Positions 23,894-37,700 of a stretch of DNA of 64,000 nt are shown here, piece by piece. The notes below the pieces were generated by a model that made no database searches, was not told the origin of the DNA, and saw only the letters and a list, made by a program, of their open reading frames with translations. Both the position numbers and the translations under genes were made by a program. Position 1 is the first letter of the stretch; the number at the start of each line of letters is the position of its first letter. This DNA comes from Lepidurus packardi (lineage: Eukaryota > Arthropoda > Branchiopoda > Notostraca > Triopsidae), in the NCBI GenBank assembly GCA_023053545.1, contig JAKZAN010000002.1, positions 4,200,375 to 4,264,374 of the forward strand, in the 5' to 3' direction.

Positions 23894-26800
23894 TTAATTA
23901 TTCTGTTTCCATTTATCGGCAGCTTGACGTCTCGCATCAGGCTGTAAATGACTTTGGACTCCTCCCAGTACAGACACCGTCGCCTCCGTGGCCAATATGA
24001 TAGGTTTAACTACAGTTGATGGGATTTGCCGCAAAACTCCTCCGACAGCTCCCGTCATTCCTTTCTGTTCTGCCTCTTCAGTAGCCACACGAATCAGTGT
24101 GTGCGCCGTCTCACCCAGTCCCTGAAATACCAACCATTACTCTCAATTCGATTCTAATTTCGTAAATAAAACAAAAAATCTACCTCCCGGACAACGTTAA
24201 CGGCTTGCGCCAGACCATCGCGCAAATCAGATGGCACAGGCTGCCTAGTTCGTTTCCCACGACCTTTGGACCAAGGTCGATGACGTCTAACGCTGGGCCC
24301 AGGCGAAACAACGTCGTACGCCGTTTCTGCTGCACTCTACTCAAAAAAATTGTAAAAATAATGTACAGTTTTCCTTAAAGAAACGGCGGTTGTGGAGTTT
24401 ACCAGCCACATGCTAAGCAATAACCCAGGAACCTGCATATTATAGCGGGTTTCGTGTACGTTTCGTACCTTAATCGCGACTCATAGCATGCGAACCACTT
24501 ATGGGGTGCTGACAAAAAACTAAAATAACACCATCTTTTTAATTTCATAATAAGTCAATCACACACCATGCCACCTAACACTCTCCAAAATGCATTGTAC
24601 AGATTCACGCACGAAAAGCTCCGTAATATAAATTCCACGCCTACTGCCCATTCCCGGGTTAGTATTTAGCATGTGGGGGATAAACTCCACAAGAACCAAA
24701 AAACCTACTTGTAGGGTTTCCACTAATCGGGAAGTCAACTCCACAGCCGCCAAAGCTGCTGAAGTGGTAAACGCATGTGCTCCTTTCTGCAATCCTCGAA
24801 CAATTCTACCGTCTTTCTGGTATTGCTCAATAGGCAGCCAAAACAGGTCTTTTATACCCTGAACTAGGAAAAAAACACAATAAATAAGTATAAAAATGCT
24901 GAAAAAGTGATCAAATACTCACTTAATTGTACCACCGAATGCATAGGACCAATGCCGCCCAACAGATTAGGCAATTGGTGTTTCTTGATATCAAAAAGCC
25001 ATTCACTGACCGCGTACGCCACAAGTCGATCCGTGCCAAGCAATCCGTGCTTATGATGCAGTCGTTTAAGTGTCAATTCTGAGCAATGCAGCTGACCCAA
25101 GCCGACCAATAACCCCGCCAAGGATCCTTGGCTTAAATCCACCCTCTTGCCATGATAATCCAAACGAATGGGAACATCCGGACCAAACGAGAAAGACCTA
25201 AACGAAAACAGTCCCTCTTAGAAATTTCAAAAGCAAATTTTGATAGAAAAACGCACCTAAAATAGATAGGAGGAGCAACAACTTCTGTTTCTTCTTGAAT
25301 ACTGTTCTCCGAAGGTGTTCGCCGTGGTGAAGAGGAGGAAGTAAACGAACTTGCTGAAGCTGATTTCTTTACCGTACCGTCACTCGAAGCTACGGTCATA
25401 ATTGGAGCTGCTGATGTCGGTCGTGGTGACACGTTATTCTCCTCTTCTACACCCCACAAATAAAACAATAATAAACATAATTTTTAAAAAATCTATTGAT
25501 TCCAGTTAGGCCATTATTGAGTTACCATTTTCTCCTTTCCCGCCCGAAATATCGGAAAAGAATTGAGTAAGGAACGCCAGTGCATCCTGGTCCACATGCA
25601 GTCGTAAAGGTAACACCGAAACCTTCAGAGAACATTCCTGCGCGGTTAACGTGGGGTCTGGTCGAATATGCAGCGCTTTAACCACAACCTACAGTCCAAA
25701 ATTAACAAATTAGAGCTTAAAATGTTAAAAATGAAAAAATTAGAAACTGGAAGGATCAGAAGGACTCTACCATATTGGCATGACTTTGTCGAGGACGTGC
25801 TTCAAAGGAATCCATTGACAAAAACTTGTTAAGCCCCGAAGCTGCAAGTCGGTCCCTGATTTCCACATCGCCGATTATTAGCACTTGTCGGGAACTCTGG
25901 CCTGTGTTTTCTGGATAGAGTTCATGCTGAAACCGCACCTAAATCACCCCACCAAAAGCGTTAATTACACTCACAAATGAATAACTTAACTTTCCATACT
26001 TTGGTTAGTTGCAATTCCATTAATACATCTGCTAATCGTCCATTTCCTCCTTGCTGCTTCTTGCTCGTAACAAAACCTGCTTCGCAATGAGCTCGCTGAG
26101 GATCTGACTTGGAAAACGTCACTGTAGAAACTCGCTTCTCCCTAAATACGGAATCATTCAAATAATAAAAATTGAAATTGATTAAAAAAATAAATATAAT
26201 ACAAAATTGAATACAAAATGAAAAATTAAATAGAAATAATAAAAAGTGAATAAAAATAAATAAGAAGAATTGAATAAAAAATAAATTAAAATAATAAAAA
26301 AAAATTAAGACTTTCATTGAAATGTACCCCTCTTTCTTAGCTGTCTGCTTAGCGCCTTTCTCAGGGAAGTCATGGCCGCCATACATTTGCCAAATGAGTG
26401 TCATATCGCGCAACGTATACCGTACAACCGCTGTAGGGAAATGCCGAGGTGATTTAAGCTCGTCGCTTTTGCCAATGGGTATCGCAAAATGGTTTTCAAT
26501 AATGCGCACTGGGCTTTCGGATAATACTCGCACTGCTGGCTCTCCGCTTCGTGGCTACGACGCACACATAAATATATTAAAAAAAAAAGAAAAAAGAAAG
26601 ATAGAACAGAAAGGGAAAAGAGGGAATCTACCCGAACGCCAACCCCAGGATCGTTTTCTAAGAGACAGAATTCTTCTTCTTCTTCGCTACAGGCTGCAGC
26701 TTCTAACAAATCTGCTAGCGTATCATCATTCCATCTGGTTTCAAACTTCTCTTCCATGGGCTCAAACACCATTTTCGTGTTTCTTCCTTCTGTAGGGTCC

Positions 26801-29800
26801 TTGCGTGAGCTAAGATACGTTTCATCAGGAAAGAAGAAGACTTCTGTGGGTTTTGCTGTGCTATTAGGCGTCACTCGTAGACATTTCTCTTCATCGGCAA
26901 GGTCGTTCTGGTTCCTCGCTGGACTACTATCTTGCATCGCTTCAGCCATCAAATCATGAACTTGCGTTTCCACGTCTAGCTCGTTGTCTAGATGCTCTTC
27001 CTTCTCTTCCAATACGCTGGCTGGCCGTTGTAGGGGCGGTTGAGTGACTCCAGCTTCACTGGAATCCTCTGAAAGAGCCACGTGATCGTCCATGAGATCT
27101 CCATCATTCGCCAAGTAAGTCAAAAATTCGAGCAAAAGATGACAGGAATCCGCACAGGTTCGAACATGGAGTTTATGCAAGGAAGCTTGCAAATCCACTT
27201 GGGGCTTCTCCTTTGTCTCGCTGGTATCTTGAGCAGCTTGAGTCCTTAGCCAAAGCTCCAATAGATCCAGTTCTAGTACGCAAACATAGTCCTTGCGAAG
27301 ATGCAAAGGCCCAAAACTGACGCGATTGGAGAGATGTAAAGCAGCGTCTTCTACGACGAAGCGCAATAAAGAGCTGCGAGTCTGGGCCACCAAATTGGAT
27401 GAGAGACTGAATGTACCTAGGGTCATCAAAGCTCTTCCGGACAAATAAAGTGGCCTAAACGAAGTCAATGCAAATAAGTCAATCCGAGCACGATTCGAAA
27501 GAATAAGGAAGTTGAGCACACAGTGAGAATTTAAACGCTGTGGGTGAACGAAAATCTACCTGTAATCAATCGCGCAGTTGCCCAAATGAAGATGCAACTC
27601 AGTTACGATGGTAGGAGGCTTGTAGCCTGCAACGGGATGGTCGATAACGTCCAGGAATTCCATTATTTGCGATAGCCAACTATGCAACGAAGGCTGCATT
27701 CGGTGTCTTAACGTCATATTGCGTAGCCCCACAGCTAATTTCAGTGTCTATTATAATAAACAAAAAATATATAAACAAAAAGTATATAAGCAAAAAGTAT
27801 ATAAACAAAAAGTATTCAAACAAAAAATTTATAAACAAAAAATAATAAACCGACACCAAGGTACTAAACGATTAGGAAGACAAAGTTGACGTTTACTTTC
27901 ACATGGTAGCGCTCATCCACATGAAGCTTCAAAGCCACAGCTAATCTAGGTTCATTTTGATCACCGCCAATTTCGGCAGGCGAGGGATACAAAACAGAGT
28001 CCAATCGCCTCGTATTCTGTCCCGATTCATTAATTTGTACTAAAGGATCATCCAATTCAATAAAACCTTAAAACATCTGTAATTAGTATACAAAATTATG
28101 TTAAACTCGTAATATTGTATGTGTTACCTTGGTGGTTTAGACAAGCTTTTTGGGATTGGAGGTACAGGTAACTCAAGTTCGCATTGCCTTGGAAGCCAGC
28201 CACTGAAAATAGTGTGGCATCTTGTAAAATGACTTGGGCTTCACCGCGGTGAGTTAAAGAGTAGCCAATCACGTCCTGCATAACATAAGATACAACAAAA
28301 TCTAGTAACAGCTTCTAAACATGGTACATGACCTTTAAAACCATTAATTGCAAAGAAAAACTGAATAAAAAGCGCAAAAAGGTGCGAAAACGGTGCAAAT
28401 TATTACCCTTATGGGAGTTGAAATGGTGCAGGTGCCCTTTCCGATATTTAGCGTAATACAGAGTTTGCTAGGGGCTTCAGAACGTTTGGAAGATGGTTTA
28501 GTCCCAAACCGGGATTGATAAACAGTGTTTACACTGTCCAGATCATCCGAATCCGTGTCAGAATCTGCGAGCCATAATTGAAAGTAAAGAAAAAGTTGAA
28601 GTTCCCAAAACAAAAGTACCATAAATGCCAGATTTGCACATCATAAACATGCCAGTTGTGGAAAGAGGTGATCCGACTGAAAAAGCAGGCCTGAAGGGAG
28701 GCAGTGGAGGCTGTAACTTATTTGGTGACGTCATATTTGGATAGGAAGGAGCTGAAGGCTCCCACAAGCACAAATCCGTTGATAACCTAAGTAAAACCAA
28801 CACTCACGAAGATTAGACCTTTTTTCTTTTCTTTTTTTTAAAAGCTGACCTATTATAAATCTGTTCATAAAACTGCTTGGACGGAAAATGCATTTCCGCT
28901 TGGGGCAATGAAATTTCGATATGGCGTATACAATGTCTCAATGCTTCTTCCCTGAATTCCGATAATTCTTGTGGGTTCCCTGGCACTACGAGTTCGTCAG
29001 TCTCATCTGCTTGTGAGATTAAAGTGAGATTAAAATGATTATTTAACATTCCAATTAATTAAATTTACACTTTTAAGTTAGACTTACCGTCATCCTTACG
29101 ATGTTGCCCTTTATGGATTAGCCTTTTCTTGCCGAAAGGCGAAGGTTCAGAAAGGGTCATTTTCAACAAGGCTTCACCCGTAGACATAGTCATGAGATCT
29201 GGCTTCGCGTCGAATTGATAACTCATGGAATCATCCGAGTCTGCATCAATTTCCTGATGGATCGTTAAACCTGGCCCCGACTCGGAGTGGATTAGAGTGA
29301 AAGTTACTCTGGGTATATCCAAGTTGCCAGCCGATTCGGACATATCTACTGTTCCACCTTCGGGCGCTGAGCACCGCAAGAAAGATACCCATTCCGCAAA
29401 CTGGTTTTCCTAAACATAACAAAACATAAGCCCCATTCGTTTTGTTCGCCTTAAACTTAAGACTAGCCGAACTTCCTTGACTTACGCTTATAAGTGTTCG
29501 GTTCAGCCTAACCTTTGAATGTTTACGGGAAGTCTCGAATCCAAAACGAACTCTTATAAGCATAAGTTTACAACTGCTCCACCAATGGGGCGGTGCTTTT
29601 CGAAAATAAACAATATACGAAGTGTTCGTTTTTTGAGAATGGATATCAATATCAAATTATTGTTCTGTTCTGTGGGGCAGTTAATTTCTTCCATTCTTGA
29701 GTAAGCTTTTAGTACTATCCGGACAATTGAAGATGTGGCTGAGGAAAATGTTGATAAATGTCTCCAATTGGTTTTTTGCAATTAACGCTCGTGCGTCTTG

Positions 29801-32800
29801 TCCCAAAATTCAATACTTCGATGAAAAAATCGTTGATTGCAAATAAAATAATGAAAAAAACTCATCAAAATATATTAAAAGTAGCGTATTCTTGAAAAAA
29901 CACGCAATTTCTCGGCATGCTCGTATTAAGCAAAGGAAATAAATAAAAAAGGGGAGGGGTGAAATTTGAATCTGGCACACGAGTACTCGTTATAGACTTG
30001 CCTGACTTGAGACTAAAACTGAAAGTCTAAGTCGACTAGCTAAATAAAACGCTCATATGCCCGAAGTCTACCCATCTCGAACGCTTCTAGCGCAAGTCTT
30101 TGGTAGACTTTTAAGCCGACTTAAATTCTCGTCAAAATGAACGCGGCTATAATGTACTTAACGTAAAAATACGCTTTAATTCACGTTTAGAGACCAAATA
30201 ATGCCACGCAATGAAAATCCAGGGAAAAAACTTGGTTCTTACTTGATAAAGAGCTTTGAGTGAGTTACAAACCAGATGAATGGTCTGCGACTCATCAGCA
30301 GGCTTGATTTCTGCGTTAAAGACTGGTTTATTAAGTTGCAAACGTAGAACGTCCTCTCGTAAACATCTTCTCCACCAAGGAATCCGGTTTAGTTCATGAA
30401 TAGGTCGCAAATCAGGAATAGGAAACCTAATTAGGAAAGCTTATATATAAGCCCATTCTGTTAAGCAGCTAGTGTTTTTACCAACCTCAAATTGAGGACC
30501 AGCTCCGGGGCGGATAACTGTACATGCGTAGTAGCAGCACCCGCTTCCAAAACTTTCTCTAACGTACTTCCCGATTCAAAGGACAAAGATTTGACTAAGA
30601 CAGGGAATAAGGGATGACTTTGAAGCAGAGCGGTTATGCGATCCATTATGGAACAATCCAGCTCGCTCTCACAAACTGCCAATGTAATCCTTGAAAAGAA
30701 CGCCGAATTATAGGGCAACTACGCTAATTTCTATTATTTAACACTTATATGTATTATATAAACACTTAATTATTTATTTCTATTATTTAAACACTTATTT
30801 ATATTCTTACCTAACTTGCCACGCTAAATTAGAGCTGAGGCGTTTCGAAGCTTCAGCATTGGTCAATTTAACGGTACAATGCGGTCCAGTACTCGAATTA
30901 GCAACGGCAAAACGCAACAACTAGAACGCAACGCAATTTCTTATAATTTAGAATAATGGTTTAATGTACGCTTTACTGGACTTGTTTCGTATTGTAGTTT
31001 ATCTTGAACTTTCTCTACAATAACTTCTGTCACATCGAGATGACCCATCGTGGCCACAACATCCTGGATTGCGCAGCTTTGTGAAACGTTTTCATGTCCT
31101 TGGATTGTCACAGGCGCCGCCAAAATCCTACAAGTAAGTGCAAAAAATGCTAACAATATAAAAAAAATCGATTTTATGGTTTAGTTTACTTTAGATGACT
31201 TTTGGGACAGGCGTTATTTAACTCCCGTATCACAGTCTCAAAACCTTGGGTCCAATTTAGTATTCCCACGCTCTGGAACAGTTTGTCTGCTGTTTGCTTC
31301 ATGATTTTGAAGCTGGAAGGCGCAACAAAGCCTCCTGACGTGGTCGATGAAGCAAGGAGGTCTTCATGAAGTAATATTACAGCAATGCTGCCTAATTTCA
31401 AGCTAAACCGCGTTCGGCGGATAAGTAATCCATTGGTTCGGGGTTTGGGACTTCTAACCGTCCCCGCCTTGAGCCCATTTTTGTTTAACTCCTTTTCTTC
31501 AAAGTGCTGACCAGCCTCCTGGACTCCAAACGGCTGGAATTCATCGTCGCTATCCTCTACAAGACATCGCATAAATATCATATTAATATGGCAGTTCTTT
31601 TTCGTAAATCTAGCAGAACTACCAACGTTAGCTGAAGACCAGCCTCTCTTATTCAGTGCATTCGAGTGGAATACGTCTCCCAAAGCAGCTTGCTGCAGCT
31701 GCTGTTGCAAATCCAGTTCAATCCGGCGAAAATCTGACGCATGCATGGGTTTATTGATCTTAGCTCTCCGATTTGGTTCCCTAGATATGAATCATCATTG
31801 AAAAAAGTTCCAGTAAGTTCACGAATTACGTAGCAGTCTTTGTTAAGCTTTCAACCAAAACTATGAAGGCGTGGAATTGCCGAGGGGACATAAAGATGAG
31901 TCCTGCTCCGAAGAGAACATCAATTTCCACCTAATCAAAGGAGAATTAATCACTGCTCATAAAAGCATATGGGAGAATTACATCTGGACCAAGCGCTCCT
32001 TCATTTTGCTTCAGTTTCAAAGAGATTTCATGGCGCCCGTTAAGGCGAGCGATAGGAATGCATTCTTCTTCAGCTTTTAAACCTGCATCGCCATTAATCG
32101 AAGTTGACAACGTACTTTGCTGTGACGAAAATTCGCCTAATGCAAACGTGAGGCCCTCGAGAAAAAACTTTTTGACTGTGAATGCACTCTCATAGTACAC
32201 TTCGCCATTGCAAGTTTCAGTTCCAGCGACATCAAAGTAGTCCAATCTAACAAAAGTTTTGCCTCTTGCTAGCTCGGAACTTACATCAAGTGTCTCAAAT
32301 TACCGTTTGATGAGGATTTCTAATGCTACGCCAGCTATTCCATGGATAGGAACATGCTCCAGTCTCACTACAGTGTCGATGAAGCGGACTTTGACTCGTG
32401 CCAGGACTAAAATTATACAATATTATAAAAGGAAGACGGAATTTTATGAGGAATTGGCACCTGCGTCGATGGCTTGAGCAAAGAGTTCGAGACCTTCAAA
32501 TGTTTGGGGTTGAGCTTCAGCTTCTTCTTCTTCTTCTGGAGCTTTTTGTTTCAGACATTCCTCAGCCAATTGCATACTGGAGCTCATGGAGCTGAACATG
32601 GACTCGAACATGAAACCCGAGTTTTTCCATTGCTTTGGTTGGACAGTGACGTGCAGACCAGTGATCTCCACGAAACTGCTTTCACTTAATAAAGCGGACC
32701 AAGGGATTGAGACCGAGATCTGGGAGATATACCCCGACACGAAGGCTATGGGGAATCCTTGTTGCTCTGCTACTTCATTTAGGGCCTAATATAGATTATT

Positions 32801-33046
32801 AAGATAAATTGTTAAACACACGATTTCCCCAAAAAAGAAGGATAAGTGATGTTATAAAATGGAATGGGGTTTACTTACGTCAACATCCAGGTTCACATTC
32901 GTAACCGATCCAGTTCCATTGTAGAGATCTATGCTAAGCTGGTCAAGCCCAAGCTTAGAATCTAAAAATTGTCCCAAATAACGCTGCAAGAGATATCGGC
33001 AGGCTCTTTTCTTCAAGGAGTCCGAACCAGGAAAATACCAAGGCAT
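23894..33046 (-). CDS. Atg2: Autophagy-related protein 2 (lipid-transfer protein)
   Basis: Predicted rod-shaped bridge-type lipid-transfer protein that moves phospholipid from the ER to the growing phagophore, working with WIPI/Atg18 and Atg9. Many short exons on minus run from ATG 33046 to the stop at 23894. The N-terminal chorein-like region is clear: MPWYFPGSDSLKKRACRYLL, LDQLSIDLYNGTGSV and VSIPWSALL, then LEGLELFAQAID-like sequence and VRFIDTVVRLEH. An exon at about 26.64-27.4 kb carries an acidic LC3-interacting motif, EEEEEFCLLEND (core codons 26659-26670). Downstream blocks include LIWQMYGGHDF, RFQHELYPEN, EIRDRLAASGLNKFL and SHANMV. The C-terminal region has IRLDYHGKRVDLSQG and PIILATEATVSVLGGV and ends WKQNN. 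Introns are AT-rich and mostly under 120 bp, except one of about 0.8 kb at 29.4-30.2 kb in which I see no gene. Exact limits of some middle exons are unverified. Confidence 0.95.
27758..27847. repeat. 15-bp minisatellite in an ATG2 intron
   Basis: About six units of AAACAAAAAGTATAT or close variants in tandem. AT-rich and intronic. Confidence 0.85.
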
Positions 33047-33612
33047 CTCTACAATTGCTTCTTCTGGTTCTGCGTTGTGATGGAAACTGAACGTATTTTC
33101 GTCATTTGTTTGACTAACTTGACTCTTGCCACCAAGGCGCAATTCCAATAACTATACTAATTTCTATGACTCAGTTTGTATCTGTATATTAATAAAGAAC
33201 TCTTGCCACCCCCTTCCAGTTGCAAAACATGAATGTCACTGCGTAGAATGTGGTCTTTGTTTTGAAAGCATTCACTGATTGGTACAAGTTCTGAACGTAA
33301 GGTGGCGAATGTCACCAGAAAGGCGCAGCTTTTTCATTTCGAACTAATATTTTGTCAATATTACAATCTTGTTAATACATTACAACCAAACATGGTATGC
33401 TAGCAATACGCTATCACTAATAAACCTTAGAAAGATTCGTAGCTAATATAAAAACCGGTCAGAGTTATTGCAGCTTATCCCTGAAGACTAGAGATTGAAC
33501 CAAGTTTTTCGTTAGTAGCGATAAGAAATAGAGAGCTAACAACGCCGAAACTAGAAGAAACCCTACTTAAGTATTACAAGCCACTTTGCAGTATCAGTTT
33601 AAGTCAACAACA
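33047..33612. other. Gap between ATG2 start and TTLL5 stop
   Basis: Both neighbours read on minus, so this 566-bp gap holds the ATG2 promoter and 5' UTR plus the TTLL5 3' UTR. I see no TATA box or named motif with confidence. Confidence 0.5.
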
Positions 33613-36600
33613 CTAGGAAACTGGAGTGTTGGGAGCGCTAAGATTACTAACAGAAGACTTTCCTTTGGCAGAATACATAAACGCATGACCATCCTTTGTC
33701 GCATTTGCATCTTTGACCATTTCAGCTTCGTTCGAACGTCTAGAGCGCTCTCTCCTCCCATTAGGAACGCCTCTTTTAACAGGACTGCTGCCATTGGAAG
33801 AGCTTGGAGATGCAAGACTCTTTTCAAAGCTCTCTTTGTTTTTCGTAGGCGAAAATTTCTCCCGACGGCTTTCCGCACTTCGTTGCTTGTCAGGTATTGG
33901 GGGTTTCCCACTCGCAGCATCATATACTCTAGGCTGAATAACTGTTGCAGACCGCAGCGGATGGTTCTGACCTATACTACATGCTTCCCGCAGTAAATTC
34001 AAAGTGCGGTGAGGACTAGCTCCTCCCATAACGTTCGCTATAGGCTGAGCTTCCCTTCGAGCTCCACTTCGGCCCAAAAATAAATATGGAAAGGGCGAGA
34101 TCCTCGTTTGCAAGCATAATACTTCCTCCAAGTCCCTTTCACTAAAGAACAGCAAAAATTTTTTTTTTTTTTTTTTAAATACCCAATTTAAATATGAACA
34201 TTAACCTAAGTTAATAGTCTTACTTGGCAGTTTCGAGGAAGTCAGACACTGTTTGAGAAGGTATTAGTTTTTCTTGCAATTGAGGGATGTCCATGGCAAG
34301 CAGAGCGAGCGTTTCTTTATCATATTTATCGATAAACTCAAAGAGTTGATTCGATAAGATCGCTAAACGGTCTTTGTTCGGCAGTTTTTTAACAGGTGAT
34401 TTGGCCGGTGAAGGTGTTCGCTGGTTCCTGAGGGTCATTCGTTGTAAAAATCGTTCGATCAAGTCTAGTTGCGAGGTGGATTCGTTGTGAGATTCTTGCT
34501 GATCCAATTCTGGCAGTCGGTTGAGCACGCAACGCAAGTATTTGGCAAATGCTTGTCTCGCTTGTGGTTGGCTACAACATAAACCATAAAGCATCAATAC
34601 AGACACCATATTTCTGAGCCATAACTCGATTTGGCGTTGAATTATTATTACCTGAATAGCTGACCCTCCTCCAGACATTCCACAGTTCGCAGTTTCTTCT
34701 GAGCTATGCTTTTGAGATAAAGTTCCTTGTCAGTGAAGGTTTTGTCAGCAGTAGGAGCTGCTATATAGCCTCTGCCAAAAGTTTGCTCGTACACAGAAGT
34801 CATGGGTTCCTCCACGGAATGGGACTGAGATCCGGCTAGATTCGCTGTTACTGTCGATGCTTGAGATGAGTTTGCCCCTCTTTTCCGCCCTTTATGGCTG
34901 GAACTCATCCGCGGCTGGGCCGAACGAGTGCGGTTTTTAAAGTTTCTATTCGAGGGAACGATTTGGAGAGCTACAGGGGTCACCACAGGAGGAAACAAGT
35001 GCTCATGGACGACTTGGTTGAATGTTGAGAACGTATAAGAAGTGCCTTGGAAAGGTGTGGCTTGTAAGTATTCGCCATATTGTCCCCAGGTATCAGGCGT
35101 AGGGAAAACTCGGACGAAATCGCCTTTGCGGAGGTACTCATCACGAATCTGAGCGATAATTCGTTGTTCCTCAGCCGTCAAGGTGGGAGTGATAGTCCCG
35201 TTCTTCTGGTTGGGTTTATTCTGAGGGCGTTGTCGATGAGCGTCCGCAGACTGAGCTCTTCTATACGGCTATAAGGGACATAAAACGCTACTAAAGTATT
35301 CTGACGCTAAAACTCTACTTGGGATGAAAAGTCTACTTGGGATTTGTCCGTAGTTCGAGATCGGCCTTGACGTTGAGTGGTTGGAGGGTTCTTAGGGTCT
35401 ACCGCAGGCACTCCAACGAGAGTTAGTAGATCTGCTAACATGGCTGACTTTATACGCAAGTCTAATGGAGACTCGCAACCCAAAGAAGGAGACAAATTGA
35501 CTTCAAGAAGCCAAGGTTTCAAATCGGCGTCCAATAAGACATCAAAACCGTACAATTCTAAGCGTGAAAAGAGCGAAAAAAAATGAAAAAATCGTTCAAT
35601 TAAAAAATTTATAATTGATACATAGTAGTAAATAATTAGTAATAAGAGATAAATTACCAAAACAAGTGTTTCTATGAGGGACAAACATCTTGCAAGCAGC
35701 AGCTACAGGAGCTGCCACGGATAATATGGATTTGATCACCAAATCCTCAATTCTGCGCATCAATGCAGCTATGTCACTCCCCTGGGTTCTTAACCAACGT
35801 AATAAACCGCTTAGCGAGCGTTTATGGCCGACATCTTCAGCTGAAGGATCTTGGGATCTGAAACAGATAAACTCAGGTTATACGATAATGGTCGATTTTA
35901 CGATTTTGTGAGCTTACATCACAAAGTCGGAATGATATTTGTTGATACTATAATTGCATAAATGGATGCAAGGATTATCCAAACTCTCTCCGGAAGAATT
36001 GTACTTGACAGCTGCAAAACGGACCAATCCTTCCCGATACAAATAGATAACTAATGGGTCGTAGGACGTGACAGCGACATATAATCGTAAGTCGCACTTA
36101 TGGCCGTCTACCAAAAGAGGATTGTCCAAATACTTTGAAACCAAAACGGGCTCTTCCAAAGGAACTTCTTCGGGCTAGACAAAGGGTACAAAGGGTAGAC
36201 AAATGGAAAGATTGGCTGCGAGATAAACGGAAAAGGGTTTATGTTTTACTTTGCTAACAATGTAAATCCCCCGACCACGAGAGGAAGCGACAGGCTTGAC
36301 AATCCACGGTCCATGGAGTCTGTGATGGGCGGACCAGAATTCCCGATACTCGGCAGGCATGACAAAACTGGCAGGTATGAAATCAAAGTGGCGTTGACCT
36401 TTGCTGTGTTGCATCCGTTCCACATTCTTGTAAAGACGGTCTTTCCTGGTGATTTCATAGGATCTTGGGAAGTGGTTAACGCGCTGGTAAGCGGCCAAGC
36501 TGGAGAAAGTATGAGGACGGGGATGCGAGCCAGTCCAGAGCAAATTAAATTCGCTGCATTGATGCGATACTTCAGTGAAGCCGTGCGTGTTGAGTAAGGA

Positions 36601-36961
36601 TGATATTAGCCAGGTTTCGGCTTGGGAAGTTCGGTAAGTTAGGTTGAAGTACTTGCCGATCCTTAGCGGGGATTGGGAAGCTAACATACTCGACTTGAAA
36701 CGCACGACTGGGAACCGACGATTGGATTCTGAGCGTAAAAGCCAAAAATCGAGGGACTCGGGGTCTTCCCCGCCTCTATTTTCAATAAAAACGCTAATTA
36801 AACATTTACATAATAAGATGAAGTTGAAGAATAATAAGATGTGTTTTGTACGGTTTTTCTCTGGCTTGAGTTTCTTCGTCTCCGCTTTCAGTGTCATTTT
36901 CGCGATCTCCCAAATTAAGCCTGACCGCTCGCGGGCGCGAATCTTTAATACACGATTTCAT
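33613..36961 (-). CDS. TTLL5: Tubulin polyglutamylase of the TTLL5 type
   Basis: Predicted to add glutamate side chains to tubulin C-terminal tails in an ATP-dependent ligation on cilia and microtubules. The start at 36961 opens a short acidic N-terminal exon (36961-36852), joined to 36775-36250. The TTL domain follows the TTLL5 pattern in order: [51 protein letters not shown] (ATP-grasp), [46 protein letters not shown], and [20 protein letters not shown] followed by NLSPSLG. The last two give the metal-binding Glu and Asn. After the domain come [20 protein letters not shown] and a TTLL5-like block with [15 protein letters not shown] basic Ser/Arg-rich tail ends NTPVS at the stop. ATG2 lies downstream on the same strand. 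Confidence 0.94.
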
Positions 36962-37700
36962 GACTGGATATCAAAAGACTAGTTTTTTGTTCGCTTTAAG
37001 CCGCAGTGCCGTTACTCTGCCACCTTTGCTTGAAAGAAAGAAAACCCGACAGACATATATTACAGTCGTGTAGCTGTATAGCTATAACACGGACAAGATT
37101 AGTTTTTTTTTTTACTATTTATAGTACCTTGGAATATTGATGTTCTTTTCACTTTTCAGAAAAAGGATTTTAACAGCCCATTGGTCCTTCCTCGGAATAG
37201 ACGATCTTGCACGCATGCAAATATCGTCATTTATTCAGGATTTTCACTGTTGTTCACTTGTCAACTTCCCCTTGCGCCCCGCTGCACCAGACTGCAGAAG
37301 AATGTAGGCGGGGCATAACAATACTCGCTTTGCCAAGCAACGAAACACGCGAAGCTTAGGCTCCACCTCTTTACATCAATTTCCAATAAGCCAATAATGC
37401 GAACTACGAAAGTAAATTAAGGCTGTATTAACACGCCCGAATCCATCTCATTCATTTTCTTGCCTTTCTTTAATAGTATGGGATACAGACATTTTTAATT
37501 TAGGAAGGAAAACAAGAATCCGGGATACAAATTATAGCTTTTTAATTCCTCACTTTCGCTCGCACGATTGGGAACGAACAATCGAGCAATCACCTAATGT
37601 CAATGCGCTCTAAACCAAATAGTAATATCTACCAAACGTGGAAAAATAGGGAAATACAGGAGGTGGATCCAGGATTGCTTGGTTGCTTTGGGAATTTTTT
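36962..37700. other. Gap between TTLL5 start and H2A.X stop
   Basis: 739 bp holding the TTLL5 upstream region and the 3' UTR of the H2A gene, both on minus. I see no canonical replication-histone 3' stem-loop in the stretch left of 37701, consistent with a polyadenylated mRNA. No other gene is seen. Confidence 0.5.

Noticed and set aside
26150-26310. AT-rich AATAAA-dense stretch that looks like many poly(A) signals
   Set aside because: It lies in an ATG2 intron, and the coding frame resumes on both sides.
26401-26640. The tail of the 372-codon minus-strand frame beyond GVGVR
   Set aside because: A donor GTAGAT follows GVGVR, and the true continuation (PRSGEPAVRV) is in another frame after an acceptor, so this tail is intron and wrong-frame sequence.
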